From: Strigomonas culicis
Lineage: Eukaryota > Euglenozoa > Kinetoplastea > Trypanosomatida > Trypanosomatidae
Reading direction: 5' to 3'
Length of the DNA: 14,795 nt
Assembly: GCA_000482145.1 (NCBI GenBank)
Contig: AUXH01000485.1
Location: forward strand, 1-14,795
Of this stretch, positions 7,184-14,395 are shown piece by piece. The stretch's first letter is position 1. The number at the start of each line of letters is the position of its first letter. Under the pieces are notes generated by a model that saw only the letters and a list, made by a program, of their open reading frames with translations, was not told the DNA's origin and searched no databases. A program made the position numbers and the translations under genes.

Positions 7184-8683
7184 ATGAGGGGTTTTCTTAC
7201 CTGCAGTAAACAGAGCAAAAAGCTCAAATTTGATGACGAGTACGAATTGTTAGAAGAGCCGATCGACAATGCAGAGTTCATTCCGCTTCGCTTGACGCAG
7301 AGCGAGCGCAAAGTGCAGCGCCTGATGCGCGGCATTATTCTTGCCTCTTGCTACACGGACAAGGTAGACACCCACAATGCGCTGAAGAAGAACAGAGATA
7401 ATATGATCGTCAAGGAGATCCTCAACGCGCTGACCGGTCTCATCATCGGGCTAGATATCAAGATGGCGGAGACCCTGCTGAAGACGAAGGACTTCACACC
7501 ATACAAGGACAAGATCTGTTTAGCCATTGAGACGTGCCGGCGGTATAAGATCATGAACCCGGATATGCTGCGCACCGACTACGTCAAGTTCCTGTACATG
7601 GTGCAGGACGCGGTGCAGAGCGAGGCGCTCAACGAGATCCTCGGCTTCTCGGTCGCGGCGGAGCTTCTGACCGTCGGCCGCTACGCGCGCGAAAACGGCT
7701 TCGAGGAGATGCTGCGGGACCCGCGCCTGCCGCTCTGCATCACGCCGGTGCCGCTCATGAAGAGCCGGGACGTGCTGAACAAGTGTCTGCGCTGCAAGGA
7801 TCAAACGGTCAACGAGCTGTTGCGGGCGACGGGGGCCAAGCACCGCGTCGACGAGAACACGGTGGAGATTGCCGTGCGCAGCCTCAACGACGCGAACTGC
7901 TTCTCCAACGACAATGTGAAGACGACGGAGCAGCTGCTGGAGCTCCTCAAAACCTACTTCAAGCCGGGCTCCTCGACGCAGGGTACGGACCTCAGCATCA
8001 CGGAGGGCAAGGACGGGAGCCGCCTGACGCACGAGCACCGCCGGCAGTACTACTACGTGTTGCAGAGCTTGACGCTGTGGAAGAACATCTGCCGCCAAAT
8101 GTACTCCCTCTGGACCATCGCGGAGGAGGACATGTTGAACCCCAACGAGAAGTATGAGCTGCGCTCCACGGGGCAAGGGCTGCAGCGGGTGCAGAAGGCG
8201 CCCACCCTGTACCGGGCGATCCAGGACGTGCTGGCACAGACCAAGCAGGAGCTCGGCGAGTGGGTCGGGTCCGAGCGCATCCACCTCGGCGACGATCAGG
8301 TGCCGAATGCCTTCCACTTCATCGACAAGTACGGGCAGGTATCGCGTATTCTCATCCCGATTCTGCGCACGCTGGAGCACATCGATCTCCTCGAGAAGGG
8401 CGATGGGTCGCGGCTGCACTCCAAGGGGGACGGCCAGCATTACCGGGACTACGTGGCGGAGGTCTGGGGGAGCGGGGAGAAGGCGAAGCAGGCGGTGCTG
8501 CGCGACTTTTTCCGGTTCGGATTCGATGGCAGCGGTGGCGACAACATGGACGACGCCGGCAGCTGCATTGACGGCCGTCTGACAAGCGCGTGGAACTGGT
8601 GCAACAACATACGCCTCAAACCCTTTTATCCACTTTTCCTCTTAGCCGGGTTTAGTTCATTCGATGGGGATCTCAGTATATAA
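7184..8683 (+). CDS. DUF2009/UPF0652 family protein, function unknown
   Basis: A 499-residue protein of the conserved eukaryotic DUF2009 (UPF0652) family, best known from plants, protists and some fungi. No biochemical role is known to me. The most diagnostic part is C-terminal: VPNAFHFIDKYGQVSRIL at about 373-390, then RDFFRFGFDGSG near 440-451, then SCIDGRLTSAWNW at 460-472 and FYPLFLLAGFSSFDGD at 481-496. Conserved features recognised earlier include a helical region at 40-180, a Cys/Arg-rich CLRCKDQTVNELLRATG at 201-217 and LTLWKNICRQMYSLW at 296-310. There are no obvious membrane segments or signal peptide, so it is probably a soluble, mostly helical protein. The length matches the family. 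The ATG at 7184 is the first AUG after the acceptor at 7109. Codon choice is less biased in the first 120 codons than later. Confidence 0.82.
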   Translation: MRGFLTCSKQSKKLKFDDEYELLEEPIDNAEFIPLRLTQSERKVQRLMRGIILASCYTDKVDTHNALKKNRDNMIVKEILNALTGLIIGLDIKMAETLLKTKDFTPYKDKICLAIETCRRYKIMNPDMLRTDYVKFLYMVQDAVQSEALNEILGFSVAAELLTVGRYARENGFEEMLRDPRLPLCITPVPLMKSRDVLNKCLRCKDQTVNELLRATGAKHRVDENTVEIAVRSLNDANCFSNDNVKTTEQLLELLKTYFKPGSSTQGTDLSITEGKDGSRLTHEHRRQYYYVLQSLTLWKNICRQMYSLWTIAEEDMLNPNEKYELRSTGQGLQRVQKAPTLYRAIQDVLAQTKQELGEWVGSERIHLGDDQVPNAFHFIDKYGQVSRILIPILRTLEHIDLLEKGDGSRLHSKGDGQHYRDYVAEVWGSGEKAKQAVLRDFFRFGFDGSGGDNMDDAGSCIDGRLTSAWNWCNNIRLKPFYPLFLLAGFSSFDGDLSI

Positions 8684-8789
8684 TGTGCAAATGGAAGCGG
8701 AAAAGAAGGAATGAAGCCTTTTGTAAAACGAAGGACAAAAAAAAAGGTAAGAAATGGTATAGCTGTATACATACACACTCATACATACA

Positions 8790-8821
<32 letters not shown>

Positions 8822-9019
8822 TAGAAAGGATGTTTTTGGTTCCTGTACACTTTACGATGATACTATAATTACTCCTTTTTTCTCCCTATATTCAGGTATT
8901 GAACAGAGATGAAATACTCATGTTGCTTCCTTTTTGTACTTCCACGAGCATACAAACTGCACTGGCTGTTCATACTCGAGGTACCCCATACAATACGTTC
9001 TTTTTTTTCGGAATAATCT
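8684..9019 (+). other. Intergenic region between DUF2009 gene and RPC4
   Basis: Non-coding AT-rich stretch with a TA repeat at 8790-8815 and short A and T runs. It probably holds the 3' UTR of the DUF2009 mRNA. No gene or stable RNA seen. Confidence 0.7.
8790..8815. repeat. (AT)13 microsatellite
   Basis: Uninterrupted alternating AT of 26 bases. A second, similar AT repeat lies at 14183-14205. Confidence 0.95.
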
Positions 9020-9050
9020 CTGCTCTTGCTTGTTTCCTCCTCTTCACAAG
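9020..9050 (+). promoter_or_regulatory. Spliced-leader acceptor of RPC4
   Basis: A pyrimidine tract (about 9017-9046) is followed by the first AG at 9049-9050. This gives a 32-nt 5' UTR to the ATG at 9083. It also removes the TTG codon at 9026 that opens the frame, which supports the later start. Confidence 0.75.
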
Positions 9051-9082
9051 TTGATTGGTTTAGCATAGGAGTTGGCAGCAAC

Positions 9083-10072
9083 ATGCCGCCAAAGCCAAAT
9101 CTAAGGTTTAAGCCCAATCCGAGCGGACCACAGACAGGCCGATCGCCGCCCCTCACCTCTCTCAATGGGGAGGCGTTCGATGAGAATATTAGCTTAGAGA
9201 CGATGGCGCGGCAAGTGCAGCAAGAGAGCTGCTTCAGCTTCCGCGGCGCCGTCAGCCATAGCGAGGTGGAGCCACCGTACGAGGCGGGCAAGCGATTTGC
9301 GGAGCCGGTGGACGACATCCGCCTGTACCCTAAGGTGGCCCCCCGCCTGCCTGCCAACACCATGTCTTCGCTGCTCGTCTCTGGCGGCGGGAGCGGCGTG
9401 CATGGCCACGTGTACGCGCCGATCCCGCTCAACCACAGGGACGCGGCGCAGGCGGCGGCGGCGGCAAGCCGCGGCATGCAGGGCCCCGGCGGCAGCGGCG
9501 TCGCCGTGCAGCCCAAGCCGCGGCCGGCGACCGCGCCCGCGACGGGCGAAGATCAGGACCGTGGCGTTGCCTTTCTGAAGGAGGGCGTCCGCGAGGAGGC
9601 GCGGGCGTGGGAGGCCAACCGGCGCTTCCACGAGCAGATCCTGAGGCCGTGCACGCTCACCGCGTCGCCGCTCGGCGACCCGCGCGCCGACGCGAGCGGC
9701 GGGGGCGACTTGGTGTGGCTGCAGATGCCGCGCTTCTACGAGAACGCCCCCTTCGACCTCGCCACCATGGACCCCGGGAAGGTGGGCGAGCTTGTTGTAC
9801 TGAAGAGCGGGCGCATGCTACTGCGCATTCACAACGTCTACTACGACGTGGCGGCCTCCTGTGAGGCCGAGCCGACCGCCGAGGGAGACACGCCGACCCC
9901 CGCACCGAGTGGTAGTGAGGCCTTAGAGGGTCCGTGTTCGATGGCGGTCATCTCGAACAGCACAGCGTCGACGCACGTTTTGAGTGGCGAGAGACCGACT
10001 GTCTCGTGCTGTGAAGTGGGCCTCCTAACGAAGAAGCTCATCTGCACACCGACGATTGTGGAGCATTCCTGA
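9083..10072 (+). CDS. RPC4: RNA polymerase III subunit RPC4 (RPC53 homologue)
   Basis: A 329-residue protein with the RPC4 domain at its C-terminus. In other eukaryotes RPC4/RPC53 pairs with RPC5/RPC37 on RNA polymerase III and contributes to initiation, termination and reinitiation at tRNA and 5S genes in the nucleus. Visible family signatures are WLQMPRFYE at 212-220, GKVGELVVLKSGRMLLRI at 232-249 followed by NVYYDV at 251-256, and the terminal VGLLTKKLICTP at 312-323. These correspond to the family pattern of a hydrophobic/Pro strand, a GKLxxxxSGKxxL hairpin and a final KLVCxP strand. Residues 1-207 are Pro/Gly/Ala-rich and probably disordered; alanine runs sit at 124-128. The usual basic N-terminal part is short, so the protein is smaller than human RPC4. 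The start is the first ATG after the acceptor at 9050. An insertion (about 262-284) separates the hairpin from the final strands. Confidence 0.8.
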   Translation: MPPKPNLRFKPNPSGPQTGRSPPLTSLNGEAFDENISLETMARQVQQESCFSFRGAVSHSEVEPPYEAGKRFAEPVDDIRLYPKVAPRLPANTMSSLLVSGGGSGVHGHVYAPIPLNHRDAAQAAAAASRGMQGPGGSGVAVQPKPRPATAPATGEDQDRGVAFLKEGVREEARAWEANRRFHEQILRPCTLTASPLGDPRADASGGGDLVWLQMPRFYENAPFDLATMDPGKVGELVVLKSGRMLLRIHNVYYDVAASCEAEPTAEGDTPTPAPSGSEALEGPCSMAVISNSTASTHVLSGERPTVSCCEVGLLTKKLICTPTIVEHS

Positions 10073-10441
10073 TACCCCTGTCTGATGCTTCAGACGCTTT
10101 TCTGTTGTTGTATTTTCCCTTTTCCTTTTCGCATAAGCGGTTAACACCAATTGAACTATGAAAACAACAATAATAACAACAAGATGGTTTTGTTTGGGGA
10201 GCATTTCTTAGTTTGGGGTGTTCCTTTGCTTTGCTTATATGTTGGAATCCTTACAAGCTTGTCATGTTACACACGTTTTGCCCGCTCTCTCTTTCTCTCG
10301 TATGTCCCGAAGGTGTTAATTGTTTGATTCTTTTTTTTTTTCTGTTCTTTCCGTTTGTCTAGCTTTTGAAATAGACGTCATTATCGGTGAGGTGATCCTC
10401 CATCGTAGGATATTACGAAGACGCTGTTCGCGATTTTAGGT
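10073..10441 (+). other. Intergenic region between RPC4 and BBS1
   Basis: Non-coding stretch. A 6-bp hairpin with a 4-nt loop (10080-10095) lies just after the RPC4 stop, and an AAC/AAT-rich segment lies at about 10160-10183. T- and CT-rich tracts follow at about 10284-10300 and 10330-10342. No gene or stable RNA is convincing here. Confidence 0.65.
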
Positions 10442-10493
10442 TCATTTTTTCCTTCTTACACTCTTTATCGCGTTCTTCTCACTTTCATCCTAG
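10442..10493 (+). promoter_or_regulatory. Spliced-leader acceptor region of BBS1
   Basis: A pyrimidine-rich tract (10441-10490) ends at the AG at 10492-10493, which would leave only 9 nt of gene-encoded 5' UTR before the ATG at 10503. The AG at 10438-10439 is an alternative giving 63 nt. No AUG lies between either site and the start. Confidence 0.65.
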
Positions 10494-10502
10494 TTCATTG
10501 CC

Positions 10503-12368
10503 ATGTCAAAGTCGACGGATCCTGACAAAATGTGGCTCTTTGCCTTCAAGGATAGTCTCGCCAATCTGAGCGCCTTCTCCAACTGCGTCACGACTGTGGA
10601 CGTGCTGGGCGACGGCGAGAGCCGCCTCCTTGTGGCGGACGGGAGCAAAAAGATAAAGCAGTTCAGCGGCACGTCACTGCAGACGGAGGTGCCGCTCATC
10701 ACGGTGCCCTCCGCGATCGCCTCCTTCTACGCGGAGTCGGCCAATGCCTTCAAGCGCCCCATTGTGGCGGTGGCAACAGGCCCATACATTTTCATGTACC
10801 GCAACAACAAGCCGCTGTACCGCTTTTCGGTGCCGGTGATCCCGATCGAGGTGGACGAGCAGGACGTGTGGAGGAACCTGATGGAGGGCAACATCTCCCT
10901 CGAGGATGCGGTGGAGCTGTTCGGCCAAAAGGTGGACTCTGGCGGCAACGTGTGCACGCGCACGATTGATCTTCTGCTCCTCGACAGCCATGAGGAGCGC
11001 CAGGCCTTCCTGGCCGATCTGCACGGCAAGCCGCTGCGGCAGCACGACCTGGTGACCTGCATGGGCACCCTCTTGCGCGACTCGCCGGACCCGGCCGGCA
11101 AGGGCCTGCTCTGCTTCTGCACAGAGAACCGCCTACTGTACGTGCTGCGCAACACGGCCACGGAGGTGGAGCGCGTGGTGGAGCTGCCCAGCGTCGGCGT
11201 GGAGCTCATCTGCGCCGGCTTCTACAGAGGGGAGTACCGCATCATTATCTCGTGCCGTGATGGTCGCATTTACTCTCTCAAGAACGGCGTGTTGCACTCT
11301 TCGGTGATCCAGCCGGACGCACAGCCGAGCAGCATCACGCGCTACGACAACTTCATCGTCGTGGCCACGACGGCGAACACGGTCACGTCCTTTAACCTCA
11401 AAGGCAAAAAACAGCACACGCTGTACATGCCGTGCCCCGTCACCAACCTGGCCACCCTCACGGACGCGGTGGCGGGCACGGCCAAGGCGCTGCTGGTCGC
11501 GCTGAGCAACGGCGAGCTGCGCGTGTACGTGGGCAAACACCTGCAGTACACGATGCAGCTGCACGACACGGTGAGCGCGCTCTACTTTGGCCGCTACGGC
11601 CGCGAGGACTCGGCGCTGCTGATCGTCCTCAAGACGGGGGCCCTGCTCGTCTACCTGCTGCACCGCAAGGCGGTCTTCTCCCAGCAGAAGGACTTGGAGA
11701 CGCGGCCGCCACCGGAGCAGGACATCCCCATCGCGGTGCCCAAGCTGAGCTCCGTCTTCAGCCTGCAGACCGAGCGCGAGAAGAAGTACGGGCTGGACAT
11801 GTACAAGACCTTTCAGTACGACCTCTGCGTGCTGCGCCTGCATGTCGCCAAGGCGTACTGGAAGCTCGTCTCGGGCGGCGCGCCGCTGCCGGGCAGTGAG
11901 GTCGAACCGCCTGCCGCTGCAGCGCCGCCGGTGAGCGCCGCGGCAGCGGAGGCCCCCACCGCCGCCGTCGTGGCGCCGGAGCCGCCGGTGAGCACGGCCC
12001 CCATCACGGAGATCTCTCCCATGGCGGCACTGAGCGCGCACCTCCGCATCACCGCGACGGTGCAGGGGCTCGGCCCCGTGTTTAAGCTGAAGCTGACGTT
12101 GCAGAACACCACCAAGAAACCCCTACGTGACATTTTTATTGTTCTCCTCTTTGCCCAGGACGTGTACGAGATGCCGAAGAACTTGCTGTTCGTGCCCTAC
12201 GTTGTACCCGCCATGGCGTACCCCTGCGACGCTCTGGTTCAGCTGCGGGAGGGTGAGGTGAAAGGGGATGGTATTCTAGCCATCGCGGTGGATAAGAAGA
12301 ACTCGCGCCCGCTGGGCTTAACCCTCATCGACCTACCGGAGGCAGAACTACTGGAGGGTCTGGATTAA
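10503..12368 (+). CDS. BBS1: Bardet-Biedl syndrome 1 protein, BBSome subunit
   Basis: A 621-residue protein matching BBS1, a core subunit of the BBSome, the coat complex that moves membrane proteins in and out of cilia and flagella and is recruited by ARL6. The N-terminus follows the family pattern: WLFAFKDSLANLSAFSNCV at 11-29, then LGDGESRLLVADGSKKIK at 35-52, PSAIASFY at 69-76, VAVATGPYIFMYRNNKPLYRF at 88-108 in two parts, and EQDVWRN at 119-125. The beta-propeller spans about 10-395 and is interrupted by a helical insertion near 120-145, as in BBS1. A helical segment follows (about 405-457), then an Ala/Pro/Val-rich linker (458-505) that looks like a local expansion, then a C-terminal beta-sandwich-like (GAE-type) domain (about 511-612). 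Human BBS1 is 593 residues, so length fits. The start is the first ATG after the acceptor. BBS1 implies a flagellate host. Confidence 0.9.
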   Translation: MSKSTDPDKMWLFAFKDSLANLSAFSNCVTTVDVLGDGESRLLVADGSKKIKQFSGTSLQTEVPLITVPSAIASFYAESANAFKRPIVAVATGPYIFMYRNNKPLYRFSVPVIPIEVDEQDVWRNLMEGNISLEDAVELFGQKVDSGGNVCTRTIDLLLLDSHEERQAFLADLHGKPLRQHDLVTCMGTLLRDSPDPAGKGLLCFCTENRLLYVLRNTATEVERVVELPSVGVELICAGFYRGEYRIIISCRDGRIYSLKNGVLHSSVIQPDAQPSSITRYDNFIVVATTANTVTSFNLKGKKQHTLYMPCPVTNLATLTDAVAGTAKALLVALSNGELRVYVGKHLQYTMQLHDTVSALYFGRYGREDSALLIVLKTGALLVYLLHRKAVFSQQKDLETRPPPEQDIPIAVPKLSSVFSLQTEREKKYGLDMYKTFQYDLCVLRLHVAKAYWKLVSGGAPLPGSEVEPPAAAAPPVSAAAAEAPTAAVVAPEPPVSTAPITEISPMAALSAHLRITATVQGLGPVFKLKLTLQNTTKKPLRDIFIVLLFAQDVYEMPKNLLFVPYVVPAMAYPCDALVQLREGEVKGDGILAIAVDKKNSRPLGLTLIDLPEAELLEGLD

Positions 12369-12643
12369 CTTTGCGGAGACGCTAGTCCATAGATACGCGT
12401 GTACACACTCACACCACTTTTTTTGTTGTTGTTGGTTTTCTTTTTTTCTTCTTCCTCTATCAGATCCACTAGTATGGAGGGGAGAGAGATGGTATTGTAT
12501 ATGTATCCAAAAAGTCTTGCGCAGAATGTGTATGAAGTGAAAATGAGTTTACACCTACACGGCCGTGAAAGTCCTCTTCTCTATATCCAACTATCACGCG
12601 TACACCGGTTCCTGTTTTTTTTTGTGGTTGAAGGTTCTCATGC
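12369..12643 (+). other. Intergenic region between BBS1 and the VMA21-like gene
   Basis: Mixed-composition non-coding stretch with a T/TTG-rich tract (12418-12455). An open frame that crosses it (from about 12399) has no domain signal and begins with a non-ATG or late ATG codon. It probably carries the BBS1 3' UTR. Confidence 0.65.
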
Positions 12644-12686
12644 ACTCTCTACCCTTTCTTCTATCTTCTCTTGCTCACGCAATAAG
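12644..12686 (+). promoter_or_regulatory. Spliced-leader acceptor of the VMA21-like gene
   Basis: A pyrimidine-rich tract (about 12644-12675) is followed by the first AG at 12685-12686, just 2 nt before the ATG at 12689. The other candidate AG at 12632-12633, after a T run, would include an out-of-frame AUG at 12640 whose frame runs past the true start. The downstream site therefore seems the productive one. Confidence 0.6.
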
Positions 12687-12688
12687 TT

Positions 12689-13366
12689 ATGTCTTCACAG
12701 CCAGACAAAACGGAGAAACCCGTAACGCACGCGCCCGTTGTGGGCGAGGCCTCCACGGCCGTCGCACCGACGGCAGACGCGGCCGCAGCCGTGCCGCCTA
12801 AGACGCGCTTGTTGAAAGAAGTGGAGGAGGAGGAGCGGCGCTACATCTACGAGACCTTGTACAAGTCTATCGAGAACGAGGACGACCAAGCGGTGCGCGA
12901 CCACTTGACGGTGAGCGACACGTTGCGCTTTGCGAAGGAGGCACGGGCGGAGTTTTATCGCACGTCATCGCTCCCCCTCTCGCAGCGGTTCAACGAGGTA
13001 CTGGCCTTGGTGGCCACCATGGCGAACGTGCGGCTGCCCTTTGCGAAAAAGAACCAGGATGAGGCCCCCGTCGTGCGTACCGCGGCAAGCGTGCAGCACA
13101 ATCATAGGGTGCTCAACATTTTTGTGATTGTAACGGTGCTGATGTTCACCCTGCCGCTGATCAACCTCTTTGTTGGGATGCACGTGATTGCTCCGCGCTA
13201 CAACGTGGACCCTGTCCTGTGTGGTGGGTTTCTCTCCGTCGCCACTGTCCTGGCCATTTCGATCGGCTACATCATCTACGGTCTGCTAGAGCGCGCCCCA
13301 TCCGACGTGGCCGCGGCCAGCGGCAAGGAGGTGCTCCAGTCTGCCGCAACGAAGAAGGCGCAATAA
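12689..13366 (+). CDS. VMA21-like two-pass membrane protein, putative V-ATPase assembly factor
   Basis: A 225-residue protein whose last third resembles VMA21, the ER chaperone that assembles the Vo sector of the vacuolar proton ATPase. TM1 lies at about 142-163 and contains LMFTLPLINLF, similar to the VMA21 pattern of a membrane run broken by a proline. A short loop with aromatic/charged residues follows (164-175), then TM2 at about 176-199 ending in YIIYGLLER. The protein ends in TKKAQ, so K222-K223 sit at -4 and -3: a canonical KKXX ER-retrieval signal. Yeast Vma21 also uses a C-terminal dilysine motif. A two-pass topology with both ends cytosolic fits. The unusual part is the N-terminal extension of about 140 residues: an Ala/Pro-rich disordered start (1-38), then a charged helical region (39-120) with no match I recognise. 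Typical VMA21 is about 75-100 residues. Any other ER-retrieved two-pass protein remains possible. Confidence 0.6.
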   Translation: MSSQPDKTEKPVTHAPVVGEASTAVAPTADAAAAVPPKTRLLKEVEEEERRYIYETLYKSIENEDDQAVRDHLTVSDTLRFAKEARAEFYRTSSLPLSQRFNEVLALVATMANVRLPFAKKNQDEAPVVRTAASVQHNHRVLNIFVIVTVLMFTLPLINLFVGMHVIAPRYNVDPVLCGGFLSVATVLAISIGYIIYGLLERAPSDVAAASGKEVLQSAATKKAQ

Positions 13367-13690
13367 CGGATACACGTCGGCGTAAAGACGCAGTGCGGCT
13401 GCGTTCTACTGCGGTAACCTGGTTTCGCGGTCGTCGGAGGCCTTTCCACAGCGTTGAGGCTTCTTAAGTAGTAATGGATTTCTAACTAAAACTGTTTGTA
13501 CATTCGTTCACGTTCTTTTCTTCCCTTCTTTAACATCGAATGCCGAGTATCAAAGGTAAAAACAAAAGTACTAAGCGCACTACATGTTGAGGTGCCCTTC
13601 TCTCTTTCTTTGTGTGTATCAATATATTGTGCACTAATACCACCTGTGCGATTGCCCTCTAATGAACTTCGGTGTCTTTTCTACTCTTCT
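13367..13690 (+). other. Intergenic region between VMA21-like gene and the 62-aa gene
   Basis: Non-coding stretch. A 6-bp hairpin with a 5-nt loop (13388-13404) lies shortly after the stop. A non-ATG open frame begins at 13496 and runs into the next gene, but it is interrupted by the predicted splice acceptor at 13721. No separate gene seen. Confidence 0.65.
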
Positions 13691-13721
13691 ATCATTCCCT
13701 CACTCAAAACTTCTTTTTTAG
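13691..13721 (+). promoter_or_regulatory. Spliced-leader acceptor of the 62-aa gene
   Basis: Pyrimidine-rich sequence with a TTCTTTTTT run (to 13719) is followed by the AG at 13720-13721. This predicts a 41-nt 5' UTR with no AUG before position 13763. Confidence 0.65.
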
Positions 13722-13762
13722 TTTTCAAAAGAAAAGAGTATTGTTGCCTTGATTGTATCAGG

Positions 13763-13951
13763 ATGGTGTCCGATGGAGCTGCCTATGGCATTTCGGTAGC
13801 TGTCTACTTTGGTTTAGTTGCGATCTGGATGGTAGTGTGCTTTTTCTTGCGTCGAATGAGCATTAAAAACGACCAACGCGAGCAGAAGAATATGCTCCAG
13901 ACCAATGGTGCACCTGGCACCCCTCCTCAATTCTATGGTCCCCAAGTTTAG
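13763..13951 (+). CDS. Small single-pass membrane protein, unrecognised
   Basis: A 62-residue protein I do not recognise. It has a short N-terminus (MVSDGAAY), one strongly hydrophobic segment at about 9-29 rich in Val, Phe and Tyr/Trp, and a double arginine at the membrane exit (30-31). A polar, positively charged and Gln/Asn-rich tail follows and ends in a Pro/Gly-rich segment (GAPGTPPQFYGPQV, 49-62). The positive-inside rule suggests the tail faces the cytosol. The ATG at 13763 is the first AUG after a good acceptor, and the frame upstream opens only from a TTG before that acceptor. The sensible membrane profile and the acceptor both support a real gene, but its small size and lack of homology knowledge limit confidence. 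Possible roles include a small subunit of a membrane complex; none can be assigned. Confidence 0.6.
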   Translation: MVSDGAAYGISVAVYFGLVAIWMVVCFFLRRMSIKNDQREQKNMLQTNGAPGTPPQFYGPQV

Positions 13952-14270
13952 CGGTGGGGTTTTGCTCCTTTCGGTTTACTTCTTTGCACCCTGTACCATG
14001 ATTGAATGATTGTAACACATCCAATTGTTTTTTTCCCCTTTCTGACCTGTGCTTGATAATGACAGTAACGACGATAAGAAAACGTCTTCTCGTATTGCCA
14101 GTACCCTGGATGACCTCTATCGTATCGAGTTTTCCAGCCTCATTATTGCGCTACTCCTCCTTTCCTTCCACTTTCTATCCTGATATATATATATATATAT
14201 ATATACATATCAATCTTTCCACCAAGTACTGACGGTATTCCATTTTTCTTATTATCTTCTCTTATAAGAA
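13952..14270 (+). other. Intergenic region before the guide-RNA cluster
   Basis: Non-coding stretch that probably holds the 3' UTR of the 62-aa gene. It contains a T/C tract (14028-14043), a pyrimidine-rich stretch (14140-14180) and an AT repeat (14183-14205). I looked for further C/D or H/ACA RNAs here and found no set of boxes with acceptable spacing. Confidence 0.6.
14183..14205. repeat. AT dinucleotide microsatellite
   Basis: Alternating AT repeat of about 23 bases upstream of the H/ACA candidate. It is similar to the repeat at 8790-8815. Confidence 0.9.
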
Positions 14271-14336
14271 GTGTTGTCAGGTATTGCAGTGGACGTGACT
14301 TCAATCGTCATTGCAGGTTCAAACAGCACGAGATCC
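14271..14336 (+). ncRNA. Single-hairpin H/ACA guide RNA (AGA box)
   Basis: A 66-nt segment folds as a trypanosomatid-type H/ACA RNA, which would guide pseudouridylation by the CBF5 complex in the nucleolus. The lower stem pairs 14271-14277 with 14323-14329 (7 bp, one GU). The upper stem pairs 14285-14290 and 14292-14295 with 14306-14309 and 14310-14315 (10 bp, one GU, one bulged G at 14291), closed by a 10-nt loop. Between the stems is a symmetric 7 + 7 nt pocket (14278-14284 and 14316-14322). An AGA box lies at 14331-14333, one base after the lower stem. The distance from the base of the upper stem to the box is 15 nt, matching the 14-16 nt rule of the family. Trypanosomatid H/ACA RNAs are single hairpins with AGA instead of ACA. 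The predicted target would read roughly UUGAACC-UN-AUACCUG, allowing wobble; I could not place it in rRNA. Confidence 0.7.
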
Positions 14337-14395
14337 AATTATGAAATTAACGACTTTCAAACGTATATAGATCTACCTTTATCATTATGTGCGCT

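Noticed and set aside
9026..9082. N-terminal extension of RPC4 from position 9026
   Set aside because: It opens with TTG and is crossed by the predicted splice acceptor at 9049-9050.
10080..10095. 6-bp hairpin GTCTGA/TCAGAC after the RPC4 stop, and a similar 6-bp hairpin at 13388-13404
   Set aside because: Short hairpins are common by chance; trypanosomatids do not use such structures as terminators between genes of a cluster.
11133..12041. Antisense open frames opposite BBS1, and similar ones opposite the DUF2009 gene (7520-8440) and the TB2/DP1 gene (3318-4259)
   Set aside because: Compositional shadows rich in Arg, His and Ala; no domains, and all credible genes are on the other strand.
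12399..12801. Open frames between BBS1 and the VMA21-like gene
   Set aside because: No domain, non-ATG or late starts, and overlap with the splice signal and start of the next gene in another frame.
13496..13762. N-terminal extension of the 62-aa protein from position 13496
   Set aside because: It opens with TTG and lies mostly upstream of the acceptor at 13720-13721; composition resembles intergenic sequence.
14078..14150. Possible second H/ACA-like fold with GAAAA/TTTTC and CCAG/CTGG pairing
   Set aside because: Asymmetric internal loops and no AGA or ACA box at the right distance.
14315..14324. GGTTCAAAC resembling a tRNA B box
   Set aside because: No matching A box or cloverleaf; the bases are explained as the right side of the H/ACA pocket.
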